A DNA stretch of 64,000 bases from Opeltia flavorubescens (GCA_000442125.1 KE546975.1:124001-188000); one strand, 5' to 3'; shown: positions 19,324-33,081, numbered from the stretch's first letter. The notes: generated from the sequence alone by a model not told the origin. Numbers and translations: made by a program.

Positions 19324-21539
19324 ATACTTGCTATTGAGAAATCTTTGGGGAAAGAATCTCATCACTGGAGCCTGGGCTCTCTAGTGCAAGGCCTCATCTT
19401 TGATTGTTACATGATATCACCGTTTCTCTAAATGTATCATGCCCCCAGCGAGATCAGCTCACCGCTCGTAGTTTCAAATAGAGTCAGCATAATCAGTCTC
19501 ACAATAGCCTTCAAATTCAAGTTTCGAATGACCTGCCCTGCTCTATGAATCCATCAAGCTCAGCAGAAGGTCTCAATTCAATCATCACATCATTGCTGCT
19601 TGCTAATTCCTTAAAAAAACTAGATTCATAAAATAAAAACGAGACAAGCCTCCAAAAGGAAACCTCTGAAACTATCTTGAGAAAAATACACGTTTATATG
19701 TCTTTCCTAGAGACTCCTCCGCTCCCACGACAAAGAAGGTCTTCGGAAGGAGCAATCTAGAAACGGTAAGGACAGTTGATTCGGAGGACTTGACCTGATC
19801 CGGTCACTGAGATCACTCGACAAATCTTTCAACCTAGACTAGATAGAGGAGCCCGTAATCAATCATATTTTCAGCCATATGTAGAGGCTGATAAAACATG
19901 AATTGTAAAACCGTCAAATACCACCCTAAAGCGCAAACCTACGAATCGATACCACAAGACCTAACTCTCTAAATTACTGCGCTAGGAAAGGCCCTGGCCA
20001 TCGTCCATACCATGCCCGCACGGAGGATGGATTGGTTAATCCCGATATTGAGGTACACTCAAATCATTTGGAATTTTTCCAATGAACTGGTTGCGTGCTG
20101 CATAGATAGACACAAAGCTGCAGATTTGGGAGAGGTGAAAGAGGATGAGGATTAGGCATTGGTAGAAGTTTCACGCAGATTTGGACAGCCGCATTTGTCG
20201 ACATCACCAAGAACAAGACAGGCGAGGAGATAAGACCGCAAGAAAATGGGCAAACGCTAGGTAGAATATGGAGACTGCTTTGTTGAAACCTTGATGGCCT
20301 TCACCATATACACTCGTAGATAAATTAGGAATGTTTTCATGTATATTTTCAGTTCCTTCCCTTTGCTTTATCTGTCTTCTTGCTACTCCTCGTCTCCCTC
20401 GAACCTCGCAGAGAGTATTGCACAACTATACTTGGGATATCTCTTCTCCTTTGGTCCTTATCTATTCCTCCTTTCATCTCATGATCTGTGTTTTATTGCT
20501 TATTCCTATCGAACAGTTGTCATATCAATCTACAGCTAAGACGCATAGCCAGAAAATGTTACGCGAGCGGGCAAATCCGAGACCGAGACTTAACGATACC
20601 TATTGGTACCTTGGTATAGACTACTATACCGGGAAGAGGGTGGTCACTGGGGAGACGAGAGATTGGAACTGGAAGGAGTCATGGATCCGGAAAGACCAGT
20701 GTTACCATTAGACTGTGAAATCCCATTGATGAGGGTCAAAATATATCCCAATCTTTTCGATTGGTCGGTAGAAACTTCTCGCTGATCGAATTGCGTGATT
20801 GTTCGTTGGCCAAGTTCTGATGGAGGCGAAGGATGTTCGGGAGAGTAAGGATGGATAAGATATAATGTGCACAGTAATTGAATGACGAAAGACCACTTCA
20901 ATCACTGATTCTGAACCGTGTTCGCTGAAAGGAGACTCCTACCTTCCATGGTGCAAGCGATAGAGTCACGGACAGTATCCTTCCACGCTTGGGGTAAGGA
21001 GCAGATCTACATAGGGTCGGTGACAAAAGTCTTATCCGATATTGGCTTGCCAGTACCTTTCACCTTGATAGCAAGGCGAGTCTATAATAAACTATCAGAG
21101 AATGTAGAAAACATCCAATGTGACATCCTTGGTTGAATACGCCTCCCCCAATACTGGTGGTTCGCCTATGAAATAAAGTGGGGTCGAGGTAACGAACGGA
21201 AAGGATCGACGACTCCGGCGGGCGATTGTGCTCCCTCGCGTCGATTCCTCTTGCCTGGGAACGCACTTTCTGTTGACACTGCCCCATCTAGCGCAGAGCT
21301 GCCTACTCTACATCCTACATGCTTTTGTTTTCGATGCTGGCCATTGACTACCAGCCTCCGAAGGCATGCTGTATTCCGTTCTCGCTTGCAAGCCGTCAAC
21401 ATGACTTTGTGTCAATCCCATTATCTAAGACTCTCGTTCAATTGTTCTGTGGCCTGGCATCGCTTCCTAAACCCTTCGGAGTCTTTCTTTTGATCATGTG
21501 GTAGCACGCAGCATCGCGTTGCCTCCTCATTCACGCGAC
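19324..21539. other. 2.2 kb intergenic region, no gene supported
   Basis: AT-rich overall. Overlapping short frames occur around 20331-20900 and 21060-21500, none with recognisable motifs. One 51-codon frame (20556-20711, containing NDTYWYLGIDYYTGKRVV) is the most protein-like but is not supported. The right end must hold the promoter of the NACHT gene. Confidence 0.45.
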
Positions 21540-24500
21540 ATGTCATCTCGTTCTGATGGTTTATGGGAAAAAGCTCTTGCTTCCTTGAGTAATGAGGATA
21601 AGCTCTTTGCTGACTCCACAAATCTCGACAAGCGAACATTTCTTCTTGAGACCAGTAAGGTGATCGAAGAGAAGCAAAAGCAATGCGCTGAGAAGGAATG
21701 GAAGATCAAGCGCAATGGGAAAGTCATACCATTCCGGGATATCTTTGGTAGCATGGTGTCATGGATCAATAAATTCAGGGAAGTTGGGGATATAGCGGTA
21801 CAATACGATCCCGCTCATGCCGCTCTTCCCTGGGCTGCAGTTCGTTTTGTCCTCCAGGTAGAATCATTCCCTTCCTGGTAGCTTATAAAATCTCTGTTGA
21901 TCATGAAGATCCATACTTAGGCCTTCGTCAATGAGCATCAAATCAATGAAGCCCTTCTGGACGGATTGGAATACATCACAAGCCTAATTACTCGGTTCGC
22001 TATGGTTGAAGGACTATACCTTAGTCCGCGTGCGACCTCAGTCGCCGGTGAACAGCTGTCCGACGCAATTATTCGTCTTTACGGTGCCGTTCTGATCTAT
22101 CTCGCAAAGGCTGCCAAGTTCTATTCTCGCAGTACCAGCGGACGCATTGTGAAAGCTGTGGTACAGCAAGCTGAGCTGAGCGTCAATGTTTATCTCTCAA
22201 AGATCCAATCAGAAGAGAGGAGAGTAGATGAGCTGGCCAGACTCCTTGATGCAGACTACCTCCGGCAAATGTCAAATTTCATGGAACGGCAGTTTAATCG
22301 TTACCAAGATAAGCTCGATTCGATCGATCAAGGGCTGAGAGACCTCCAGATGACACTTGTTACTCGTTCAGCCGTTCAGGCGGTCTCGTCAGATCAAGTC
22401 TCCAAATGGATCGATGCAATCTTCACCATAGAGGATTACGAACGGGCTTCAGCGGCTCGGGTCGATGGTTCATGCAATTGGATACTTGAGCGAGCAGAGT
22501 TCAAAAGCTGGGCATTTTCAACAGGCATCGACAATATCACGAGAATCTTATGGATTCATGGCTCAGCAGGCTTCGGTAAAAGCGTACTGTGTGCAAGACT
22601 AATAGAATACCTACGAATTGATCGTGGCAAGACCGTCGCGTATTTCTTCTGCTCATTTGCCGATGAACTAAAGCGTCAGCCTCGTTCGATTCTCCGGTCA
22701 TTGATCATGCAAACTATCATGCAACACGAAGCTGCATTAGAAGTGGCCAAGCGGTCATTTCTAGAGCGACAGTCTCCTATTGCTACGGAACATGATCTGT
22801 GGCAGCTCTTCCGGAAGATCAATGCGCAAGTAAAGGATTGCGTGTTCGTTGTTGATGGATATGATGAATGCGCAATCGATACCCCGGATGTCAAGACTCA
22901 TGCAATAGCAAGCTCTCGGGCGACTTTTTTGAAGGACCTAGTGGACTCAATGAAGGATTCAGCTGGCCGTCTTTTGCTTGTAAGCCGAGAGGACCATGAC
23001 ATTCGAGAGCGGCTTGGAGCAACCGCATTGAACACGAAACAATACCAGATCTGGAAACTCAGAATCACGCAGCAAGACACTTACGATGATGTGAATGCCT
23101 TCTCTACTGCCCTTGTAGAGCAGAGACTTCCTAACAAGACACAAGACCTCAAAAGAGACCTTGCGGCAACAGCAGCAGAAAAGGGCGAGGGCATGTTTTT
23201 GTGGGTACGCTTACTCCACGAACGATTGTCACCTGGCAAGAATGCCCGCCAACTCCAAAAAGTCATTAGCGATACACCGACTGGCTTGAATCAAGCTTAC
23301 GAGCGAGACTTGGAGGCTATCCATGATCTTCCCGAGGACGAGGAGGATCGTGCTTTCAAAATCCTCCAATGGGTTCTTCACGCTCTTAGGCCACTGACTG
23401 TGCAAGAGTTGACAGAAGCTTTGCTTGTTGAGTTGGACGATGAAAGTCCTTCCTATCCCCGCGAAGATCTGCCCGATGCGTATGATGAGTCCTATGTCAG
23501 TGATCAGCTACAAAGACTGTGCGGCTCTCTGATCGACATGAAGCCTCGCAATCAGTCTTCTGATCTTGCCGATCACACGGTCCAATTCGTCCACTTTTCC
23601 GTCAAAGAATTCCTCTCAAAAGCGCTCGCACGACATTCTCCGACTACACACGAGGTCGGTACATCGAATCTTGCTACCGATCACGATCTTCTTGCGAGAA
23701 CATGCCTTCAGTATCTTTGTTATGATGATTTCTTACAAGCCTCGACATCTACCAAGGAGCATTTTGAGAAGAGGATTGCAGACTTTCCTTTCCTACGCTA
23801 CGCTACCAATGCTTGGTACATGCATGCATCCCGGCAAAAGCCATGTTCGTCGGACTTGATAGCATTGAGCAACCGACTGCATGACCCTTCATCATCTAGA
23901 TGGCGGCTTTACTCGGAAGTTCTACTCAATTCGTCGGTCTCACTCAACGAGGAACCTAAGGATTTCGCCGAGACCTTAAAGTACTACGATGGGAAATGGC
24001 CAGATCCGTTGTATCTGGCATGCATGACCGGTCTTTCCGAGACCGTCGGGTATGTTGTCAGTCAAGGGTCAGATATTAACGCTCGATCGGGCCCACAACT
24101 CACCGCTCTTCATAGAGCTGCATCATCCGGTGACGTTTCAACTTTTAAGTTTTTGCTCGATCGAGGTGCTGACCCTTTGGTCATCGGAGGGGTGTACGGT
24201 AGTGTAATCAATGCCGCCGCTGCTGCAACCCAGAAGCTAGAATCTCCAGATGCGGCAGAAGCCATAATCAAAACCTTACTCTCAAAAGGAGCAGACATAA
24301 CTATCCCAAGTACGGATATATTTGAAGGACAGACGGCACTACACTTTGCTTCGCACTCAGGTAAGCTGTTACTCTATTTCTTTACACTCTATAATGTAGT
24401 ATTTCGACTATGATGAGCAGAGACAACGATGATGATGGCTTATTTCCGTGTTTTGACATTGAGGCAAGAATTCTTGCTGGGACGGCGATCCGAAATCATT

Positions 24501-27500
24501 CCGTTTTATCGTACTCAGAGACCACTTTATTTGGTGAGGTACAGGCTCGACTTGCGTAATCCCTCATAGAGTTCGTGAAGTCGACACCACGACGTCAATC
24601 ATTCCCTGCAGAATATCATTGCAACTTTTCTTACCCTTATCCCGTCAGCCACTATGATTGTCACACTAACATTGGCTTAGGTGCTCTGGCTGTCCTGAAA
24701 CTACTCCTCGATGCTGGCGCAAATATCAATGCTACCACTTCAAGACAGTGGACACCATTGCACGTCGCCTGCTCAACGGGTCAAGCTTCGGTAGTTGCTA
24801 TGTTGCTCGAGCTGGGTGCAGATATCGCGGCACGAACTCAGGAAGTTGACGATGACGAAGACTGGGATCAGAGCACCCCTTTAATCATTGCCGCATCTCA
24901 TAGCTGTAATCGAGTCGTTGAGATTTTGTTAAAGCACAAGGCTAAAGTCAACGACTTCACCAAATCTGGATTGACGGCCCTACACCTTGCGGCCCAGAAT
25001 GGGGACTATTCCACAGCAAAGCTTGTGTTGGCCCATGGCGCTGATTCTACCGCGCTGAACAAGCGGGGATGGACAGCATTGCACTTGGCAGCTGAAGGTG
25101 GTTTCAAGGCTATGGTTGAGCTGCTCTTAGACCACGACAGCAGTAATATAGATGTTGGTGAAAGCGAAGTATCGAAAACACCACTTCATCTTGCAGCTAT
25201 TGGTGGCCACGAAGAGACTATGCGGTTACTTCTAGCCGAAGGCGCTAGCATCGAGACTTGCAACAATGCTGGACGTAATGTTCTTCACTTCGCCGCTGGG
25301 AATGGGCACGAAAAGATAGTTGAGTGGCTACTAGACGACCACCATGCCAACATTGATGCGAAGACCCACGACTATGGCTGGACTAGTCTACTCGATACTG
25401 CCGCCAACGGACATCTGAACGTGGTGAAATTGCTGATCAAACGCGGAGCAGATCCGAGAGCTGCGATTCGGACAGGGCTCACTGCTCTGCACTTGACGGC
25501 AATGCACAAGCATCCAGAGATCGCCGAGTTATTGGTTACGCATGGCGCGGATGTGAATGCCGTAGAAGTCGAAGGATGGACTGTTCTCCATTGTGCTATT
25601 CTCAACCAGCAAAAATCGACTATAGATCTACTTCTGGCCCGCGGAGCAGATGTGAACTCTTCCACTAAAGACGTAAACCCTCCGTTGCACACCGCCGTGA
25701 AGAAAGAAGATTCTGTGACCGTTCAGCTGCTTCTTGACAACGGAGCATTGGTAGATCCACAGTGCGGTGCCCAGCAGCGGACAGCCCTATTCGAAGCTGT
25801 CAGCAGAAAAGATTATGCCACCATAGAGATCCTTCTCAAGTATGGGGCGAACCCGAACCTCGCTCTGTCAGATGGCATAACTTGTTTGCATGAGGCGGCA
25901 ATGACCGACCAGGTCAATACGATACAAATACTGATTCAACATGGAGCGCTCATCGACCGCCAACAGAAGGACGGATGGACTAGTCTATTATCAGCGGTGA
26001 GAGCTGATTCCTTGAAAGCCGTGATGACATTGCTAGAGCTTGGTGCAAACCCGAACATTCCGACAGGAACAGGCAGGACTGCACTCCATCAAGCAGCTTC
26101 TAAAGATCAAGTGCATATGGTTCGTATGCTGATAGACGGAGGAGCCAATGTCGATGCAAGAGATCATAATGGTTGGACGGCACTGAGTATGGCGGTGCGT
26201 GAGCAGCATTCTCGTTGTGTTGATTTAATCAGCCGAGATGCCGACCCAAATATCCCAGCAAGTTCAGGATGGACATGCCTACATGAAGCAGCCAGGAGTG
26301 GAAACGTGGAGATAATGCACAACCTAATTGAGAAGAATTCGGACTTGGACTCCCAGGACCAATCAGGGTGGACTGCTCTGTCCCTAGCCTCTGGATGGGG
26401 CCATCTGGAGATCGTTAAGATTCTGCTTGATAAAGGCGCAGATCCAAATGTTGCTGGACATGATGGATGGACTGCACTCCACGATGCGTCTGGGGAGGGT
26501 CATGCAGAGATCGTGGATACTCTGCTAAAAGCAGGAGCAGACCCCGAGCGGATCACCAAGATCGGCTCTGCCTCAACGGCCATCCATTGCGCCATGGACA
26601 ATAGCCACAGAAATGTGGTCAAAGTCTTCCTCGACCACGGAGTAAACCTAGAGTCTCGAAATAATTGGGGCCGCACTCTGCTGAACCATTGTCTCACTAC
26701 CGACGACGTAGAAATCATCGACCNACTTATCGAATCCGGTTGTAACGTCAATTCTGCAGATCATATTGGCATGACACCACTTATACACGTAGCGGAGCAC
26801 GTCCCAGCTTTCGTACCTAAGCTACTAGCCGCCGGAGCGGACATCAATCGCGCAACATTCAAAGGATCTACCGCCCTGCAAAACGCCGTATATAACATCT
26901 CCTCACGACTAGGCTCCGTAAACGCAACCGCCTCGCCTTCAGACCCTCCAGTCACGGAACCCAGCGAAGAGGAGAAAACGATGATCCACGCCCTCCTTTC
27001 CCACGGCGCCGACCCCTTTCGACTCGACAACTACGGATGGTCCAGTCTAGACTGGTCCTCCAAATTCCCGCCTTTACTCGCTCTCTTACTCCCAATGCAA
27101 AAACATACAACAACCTACCAACCCCCCGACCCTGTCAAAATCTTAAAAGTCCGTTCCCAATCCCTAAAACCCGCGATAGAGTTCCACAACCACCTCCTCC
27201 TCATCGATAAACCGCCCGTCGCAAAAGCCATTCCAAGCACAAGTCTAAAATACATCGGTCGGTTATTGCTCTTCACCAACCATCATCAGGACGCAACAGC
27301 AGTACACATGCTTGCCATACGCAAAGATTCCGAGACGGGGAAAGCGAAACATGGGGTTTGGTGCGACGTGTGTAATGTCGGTATCGTTGGGGATAGGTAT
27401 ATTTGTGAGGTGTGCGCTGATATTGACCTTTGCGGTACCTGCTATGAGGAGTTGCAGCGGCGGAGATTGAAGAGGGGTTTGGATTTGGGAGTGGAGGAGG

Positions 27501-27685
27501 GGGAGGGGGAGAGGGAGAGGATAAATATGGTTGAGGTGAGGGAGAGTTGTGGGAGTCATGGGTTTTTTTGTGTTGAGGATGAGGGGTGGCAGAGGTGGAG
27601 AGAAGAAGAAGGGGGAAACGGGGATGAGGTGGAGGATGATCGGGGGGTGTTGTTGGAAGGGCTTACTGAGATTCATGGGCAATGA
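21540..27685 (+). CDS. STAND protein: N-terminal helical domain, NACHT NTPase, ~26 ankyrin repeats, ZZ zinc finger
   Basis: Three exons (21540-21857, 21921-24360, 24681-27685) encode 1920 residues. The introns are 63 and 320 bases; the second falls within one ankyrin repeat and restores [19 protein letters not shown]. Residues ~1-290 are a fungal STAND N-terminal domain ([17 protein letters not shown]). NACHT: Walker [11 protein letters not shown] (~320) and Walker [11 protein letters not shown] (~414). Ankyrin repeats run from ~803 to ~1710. Near the C-terminus a ZZ-type finger has WCDVCNVG, then [18 protein letters not shown] (~1810-1850). Such proteins act as intracellular receptors in heterokaryon incompatibility or immunity: the NACHT oligomerises and the repeats sense ligands. 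A terminal ZZ finger could bind ubiquitin-like or N-degron partners. An ambiguous base at 26724 masks one residue. An upstream in-frame ATG at 21498 is less likely. Confidence 0.88.
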
Positions 27686-29601
27686 GCGGTGTTAGCTGGG
27701 GGTTGTGTATCGTGCGAAAGAGAGCGGGATTCTTGACAATCCGGGATCCCCATTTTGGAAACCATTTTGCGATCTATAGGTACATACAGACTAAAGTATA
27801 TACTTCGTATTGAAATGACTATCTGCCCTGTAATACTTTACTTTCTCCACCTGCTATAATAATGAAAAGATGGTATATCCAGCCTGCCTAATTAGTCTCC
27901 ATTGCAAGTCGAGGTATTCTTTGTTCACCCTAAAAGCTAATGGTCGATAACATTGTCTGAACATATACCTTGTATCACAAATCACGATGTAATGGATATC
28001 TCGACGAAGTAATCCTAAGATTCTTCCCCACCTCCCCGAACGCCAGAGGCAGAAGAAGTGTCATCATCGAATCCTCTAAACCCTCCAAAAATCCACCCAT
28101 CTCCACCCCCACAAAAGCCCCCTCCTAGTTTAATACAATTATGAAGTATATACCCTCCCAATCTCGGCAATTCCCCACCGAAACTACCACCAGCTAGCAG
28201 AAATTTCACTTCTCTCTTCCTCTAACACCGAGAGAGAGTGAAGTATACACTTTATTCACATACCATCTACCTAACTAGATAGGAGCATTAGCAGCAGTAT
28301 CAGCAGCAACACCAATGAAAAAACGAGCGATGGAGCCGTCGTCGGGGGGCAAGGGGAGAGCCATGAAAATGCACTTCGACCATCGTACGATTGCTGATAG
28401 ACCGGGGGGATGATGGTTTTTATCTCCAGGACTCAGATTGAGACCGGCGGGTGTTGTGCTGCGGGGAAGAAATTTTCGCTGAAAGGGACGGGTCAGCCAC
28501 AGGAGTAGGGGTTGGGGAGATGTGTATGCTTTTCAGCTTGCGCCGTAGACTGGTAGTTGAAATTGGAAACTCTTACATTCTAGCCTAGGGATGGTAATGC
28601 TGGAATGATACAAGACGAAAGCTCTGAGGAAAAATGAATGATGAAGACTATTGTAGAAAGGATTTGTATTGGGATATACTGTGATGAAATAGAAAAATGA
28701 TTTTGAGATGTTTAGGAATCATCCTAAGGTGGCCGATATGTGCCTTGATCTGCGGCCCAATAGGATCTTTGCAAAAGAAATAGCCTCCTTGATATAAATT
28801 TCGTCAGTAGTAGGATTGGTAGGATGGTATCTGTACCTCGAAGGATGGATGGTTTGGTTCCACGGTGTTGCAGCCTTCATAGGTGAGTGATTTCACGAGA
28901 AACGGTGATCTTTGTGTCATCCCGAAGAACTGCACAATCTTTGTCCGAAATAGGATCCTTCCAGTTCCATTCCTCAGTCATCGACTAAGCGGCTTCATGA
29001 CCGAAGTCTCCTCTTTGGGCTCGTAGCTTATATCGTGGTTGAATCTACATCGACCCAATCTTTAGTAAATGATCTACTAACGTTTTCGAATTGAGAGCTC
29101 AAGACAAAGGGTTACGAAGCATTAGTGATAAAATTCGATAGCATTTACGCTTGTAAGATTTCTAATGAAAGCTTGATTGAGCAGACAAATGAATAACCTA
29201 TCTATCTTTGAAAGTTGGCTTGAGAAAACACGTACAGTTCGCCGTATGCGCGATTGCAGGTCTTCCAATGACCTGGATTTGTTCAGCTAGACTAGGCCTC
29301 GCCAAGGATGACTTTATAAATAAGTATAGAGGGGACTACAGTTTCAATGGAATCCGTACTGTTCACCAGATCAGTGTCCCGCGTACCTCGACAACCGTGC
29401 CATCCAGCGAGAGTGTGAACGGAGAAAGCCCAGCAGCCTGCAGCTCGATTGTTGGACCTTATCAAGTCCCTTGTAGTCGATGGGTCGAATTCCTGATGGA
29501 ATGCTGTGCAAGGTTCGGTTGCGTACTTTGGTACAATGTTGTGTACTTTGGGAACTGTCGAAAACACCGTTCACTACTCTTGACTAGCTCCTCCAAGGCC
29601 G
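27686..29601. other. 1.9 kb intergenic, at most a tiny ORF
   Basis: AT-rich spacer between two convergent ankyrin-type genes. A 29-codon minus-strand frame (28275-28364, MALPLPPDDGSIARFF start) reads protein-like, but there is no further support. A 149-codon plus frame (29208-29657) overlaps the end of the next gene and shows no motif. Confidence 0.4.
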
Positions 29602-31683
29602 CTAAGTACTTGCAGATTGTTCTTGTATGGGCACAGCTTTCCGTTGTTCTCGTATAATGCTCGCTTCATGTAGCAACTGACATATCGATTCCGAGCTATA
29701 CAACTCAGCCCACTCCTTGATGGTATACGAGTCAGAAAAACTAATTCGGGCGCTAGAATTAGCTCCATATTCTAACAGTAACTTAACAGCCTCCTGGTCG
29801 CCAAAGTGTACGGCGAACTGCAGCGGTGTTTGATTATCGTAACCCTGCATTTCTGTATTTGCGCCCTTCGCTAGCAACAACCGTATGATATCTATATAGC
29901 TATGCTCTTCACGGTCATTAAACCTGAACACTGCGTTAAAAAGCGGTGTCCAGCCATCAGAGCTCTTTGGATCGATGTATGCCCCGATCTCCAGTAATAA
30001 TTTGACTGTATCCACATGGCCGCTATGTGTCGCAAAGAAAAGTGCGTCCCATTTACAACGGTTATAACCATTGCACTTCAGCTGAAAATCGGCACCATGT
30101 TGCAGTAATAATTCCACCATTGCCGTATCGCCATATCGGGCTGCGTAGTGAAGCGGTGTCATTCCCTCGTAAAAAGCGCGGGTTGCTTTCCCGATTCGAA
30201 TTTTACCACTTGCTGCTGCCATATTCACATTGGCCCCCTTATCTAGTAGGAAGCGAGTAGTCCCGAAATCGCGATTCCCGACTGTCCTTTGTAAGGCTGT
30301 CCGTTTCCTGAACACTACGTCGATATTGACTGCCCTTTCGAGATATTCAGATATATTGGCTGTGTCTCCAGCATTTACAGCCTTTATAAAGCCTCTGGTG
30401 TCTGCATTTGCCCTACCGAGCCCTTGGTCAAGCATAGATACGAAGGACGTAACCAAATTTTGTGATTTTTTCTCTTTCTGACGTGGTGCCAAAGCCAATG
30501 GGCTTTCACCGTGGGTCTGGGTCCTGTGGAGCCTAGGAGGGCCTGGAAGTGTTGATACCTGTGCGCTATCTTTCAAGGTCTTTGCGATGTTTGTGGATAA
30601 ACTCTCTACAGCTGTGTCCCCGACCCCGCTTCTTACTTCCAAAGTGGTCTCGCCACCTGAAGAGGGTCTTTCATGATTATCCTCCCAAGTGCCACTGGCT
30701 TTACTACCAGAGAGGGAAGGTACATCCTCGTCAATTTGCCCTGTTGCTGCAGCCTCTTGAAACCAAGTTATAATATGCTGCTTTTTCTCGATAAGGATAG
30801 TTGGAGAAATGCCAATATCCTCAAGCTCTTTACGTAAGTCATCCCAGGCTTCATTGTCTGTGTGAGCAATTGTATTGATTGTTGCAACCGAAACAATCGA
30901 GCCCTCACGTTTCCCCGCACGGATTTCGGCAACGAGCATGCTTAATTTCCTCTCGAGTCTCGCATGTGAAGAGCTGCTCAATATGCTTAGTCACTTCATA
31001 TACAGATCGATGCGTCGACTTACGCGTTGTTGAAAGCATCGAGTATCGACGTGTTTGAGATAAGCCTTAGTCGAATAGCGTCTGCCGATGACGTCAGCTT
31101 AAAGCTTCCAAATAAGTAATATGCCCCTGTCGTGGCTCTTGAGTGGATGAGCTCACGAGCGTCGCTCAAAAACTCTATTCAGCCAGACCAGATAATGATC
31201 TGTTTGCAGAGAGCTGTAGTAGTGCAAATAGACAAATCGACATGTCGTATTGTTTGCTCCTGAATCGTGAAGGGAGAAGACTTACTCATGTCTTGAGTCC
31301 CAAACCCCATCCTGTCGAAGGTTCTCCGGGATTGAGTACCCAGGCTTTCATGTTTCGTCAGGAGCGCATCAAAGTCCGTTAAGACAGACTGGCAACCTTG
31401 ATGGCACGCAGTCAATCTTTCTTGTTGTACGGGACTTAGGCCTTGTTGGGCAAGTAATTCCTCCGTTTCTTTGATAACGTTATGCAAATTGCCGGTCTCA
31501 CTTTTGATACTTTCCATTAGGGTTATGTTTCTCATGACCATAAGTCGAGCGAGGAGACAGGCTGTGGAGACTTTACCTAGCTAATTCCGCATAATTCCCA
31601 GGCGACTCTTTGCACCTCTTGTATACTTTCCAGCAGAGCTCCCCGACCGCAAGAAAATCCCCGACGCCAAATCCAAAACTCAT
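29602..31683 (-). CDS. Ankyrin-repeat protein with fungal STAND-associated N-terminal domain
   Basis: Four exons on the minus strand: 31683-31577, 31509-31286, 31081-31024, 30973-29602, giving 586 residues. Introns of 67, 204 and 50 bases all restore the frame. The N-terminus MSFGFGVGDFLAVGELCWKV and the helical stretch NLHNVIKETEELLAQQG are the domain found at the front of many fungal ankyrin/STAND proteins. The join NAIRLRLISNTSILDAF/NNASSHARLERKL matches the usual pattern. The middle (~130-330) is Ser-rich. About six ankyrin repeats fill the C-terminal third (GMTPLHYAARYGDTAMVELL, DGWTPLFNAVF). No NACHT domain is present, so it is either a short family member or an adaptor. A broken duplicate lies 2 kb upstream. 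Confidence 0.8.
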
Positions 31684-32275
31684 CCTGGTTCTCAAGCCAA
31701 ACCAGAGCTTGTAAGTATTGCGTTCGTTGTCCTGAATTTGTTTGTGTAGATATTCGGCGAGGCTGCCGAACCGCGAGCCCGTATAATTATCACGGTCTTT
31801 GAAGGCACCCTATAGGAGAATATTAAAAGGGAACCATATGGATTCTGATTTCGGGTAGACCATAGGCCCATTTGGCGATGAACAAAAGCGGGGTATGATG
31901 AGGCTGTAAGCTGGCTATGCTTCACTGTGCTCGAAACCCGATGGGTGTATGACTCATCCGAATTGTAGTAACGCGTGGAATCTGCTTTCTGATCATGGGT
32001 CACCCAAGATGATATATTATGGTAGTGGAGCTGATGTTCGAGAAAAAGAAGCCTGCTCAGCAGAAGTCATGGCCTCGAGGGTATGTGCAGATACCCTAGT
32101 ACCAATCTGGCCGTTTCGTACAACCTACAAATATGGGATGTTTTTCTTCTGCTAAATGATAGATAAATTCAGATTGATTAAACGAACGAGCTCGAGAAGG
32201 TGAGTATAAGGATAAGAGTCATTTAAGTCCGTCACCGTACGAGAGATGATGTTTAGATATCGAGGGGTATCCCCC
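31570..32275 (-). repeat. Duplicated segment copy A: first exon and upstream region of the ankyrin gene
   Basis: Matches copy B (33598-34212) in the same orientation. Shared blocks include the first exon, GCCTGCTCAGCAGA near 32052, CAGTACCAAT-TGGCCG near 32100 and GATGATGTTTAGATAT near 32240. Both copies give a first exon of exactly 107 bases. Confidence 0.65.
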
Positions 32276-32859
32276 ACCACGTATATCAATCTTGGATGCC
32301 AAATATTATATGTGTACCTAATTAACGTTGGGGCACTCGCTCAATGACTGTAGGTGGTCGTTGAACGATCGGGTTGGGGTCATTAACAAAAATCAATCTT
32401 CTTTCATAAGTCGTGTTAACATCGAAGGGACAAGTCCTTTTTAATTAGGTTTCTAGGCTTTTTCTTAAAACGAAGCTAAAATAAAAATAAAATTTCCTAT
32501 TACAAGTCTCGGCGCTACAACTGTTATCCACCCTTATAGCTAGAAAGCTGACGAAGCAATCGTGGCCGAAAGCTATGGTGTTTTTAAGTTGAATCGTAGT
32601 GTGTGCCGATTGCCTCCCAGATTATATTACGGAATCAATACGAACCCTAAAAGCCGCTTGTCAGCTAGCAAGGAATTCTCCTAAGCCTGGATAGAGTCGG
32701 TTAGATATAATCTCTCTTAATTCAACTCTTTGTATTGCAGCCGGCCAGTCAACGACAACGCGAATGAACCCTAAGATATCTAGCTGAGAAATCAAGAAAG
32801 ACTCTCCTCTAGGTACACACTCAAGTCTGTGAGATACGGCATAGCTGCTGAATAGTCGC

Positions 32860-32915
32860 AAGGCCAACGCAGTACCGCTATATCTCTTTAAGTGCCATCT
32901 ACCGAGGAGCGTCAG
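32860..32915 (+). repeat. 56-base direct repeat, copy 1
   Basis: Starts AAGGCCAACGCAGTACCGCT. It differs from copy 2 (33026-33081) at 12 of 56 positions by hand count; nine of these are transitions. Confidence 0.65.
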
Positions 32916-33025
32916 CCAATAATAGCTCACAACAATCGATACACATTCAGCCAAAATATCGAGAACGAAACTTTTGTTCCTACGACCCTAATTTATGATT
33001 TGAAAGGTAAATACTGACTGATAGT

Positions 33026-33081
33026 AAGGCCTACGCAGTACCGCTATGGCTTTCCAAGGGCTATTTGCCAAGGAGCATCAG
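33026..33081 (+). repeat. 56-base direct repeat, copy 2
   Basis: Starts AAGGCCTACGCAGTACCGCT. See copy 1. Confidence 0.65.

Noticed and set aside
20556-20711. 51-codon frame with NDTYWYLGIDYYTGKRVV
   Set aside because: Too short, with no homology known to me and no splice partner; left inside the intergenic entry.
29208-29657. 149-codon plus-strand frame
   Set aside because: It overlaps the 3' end of the ankyrin gene on the other strand and has no recognisable motif.
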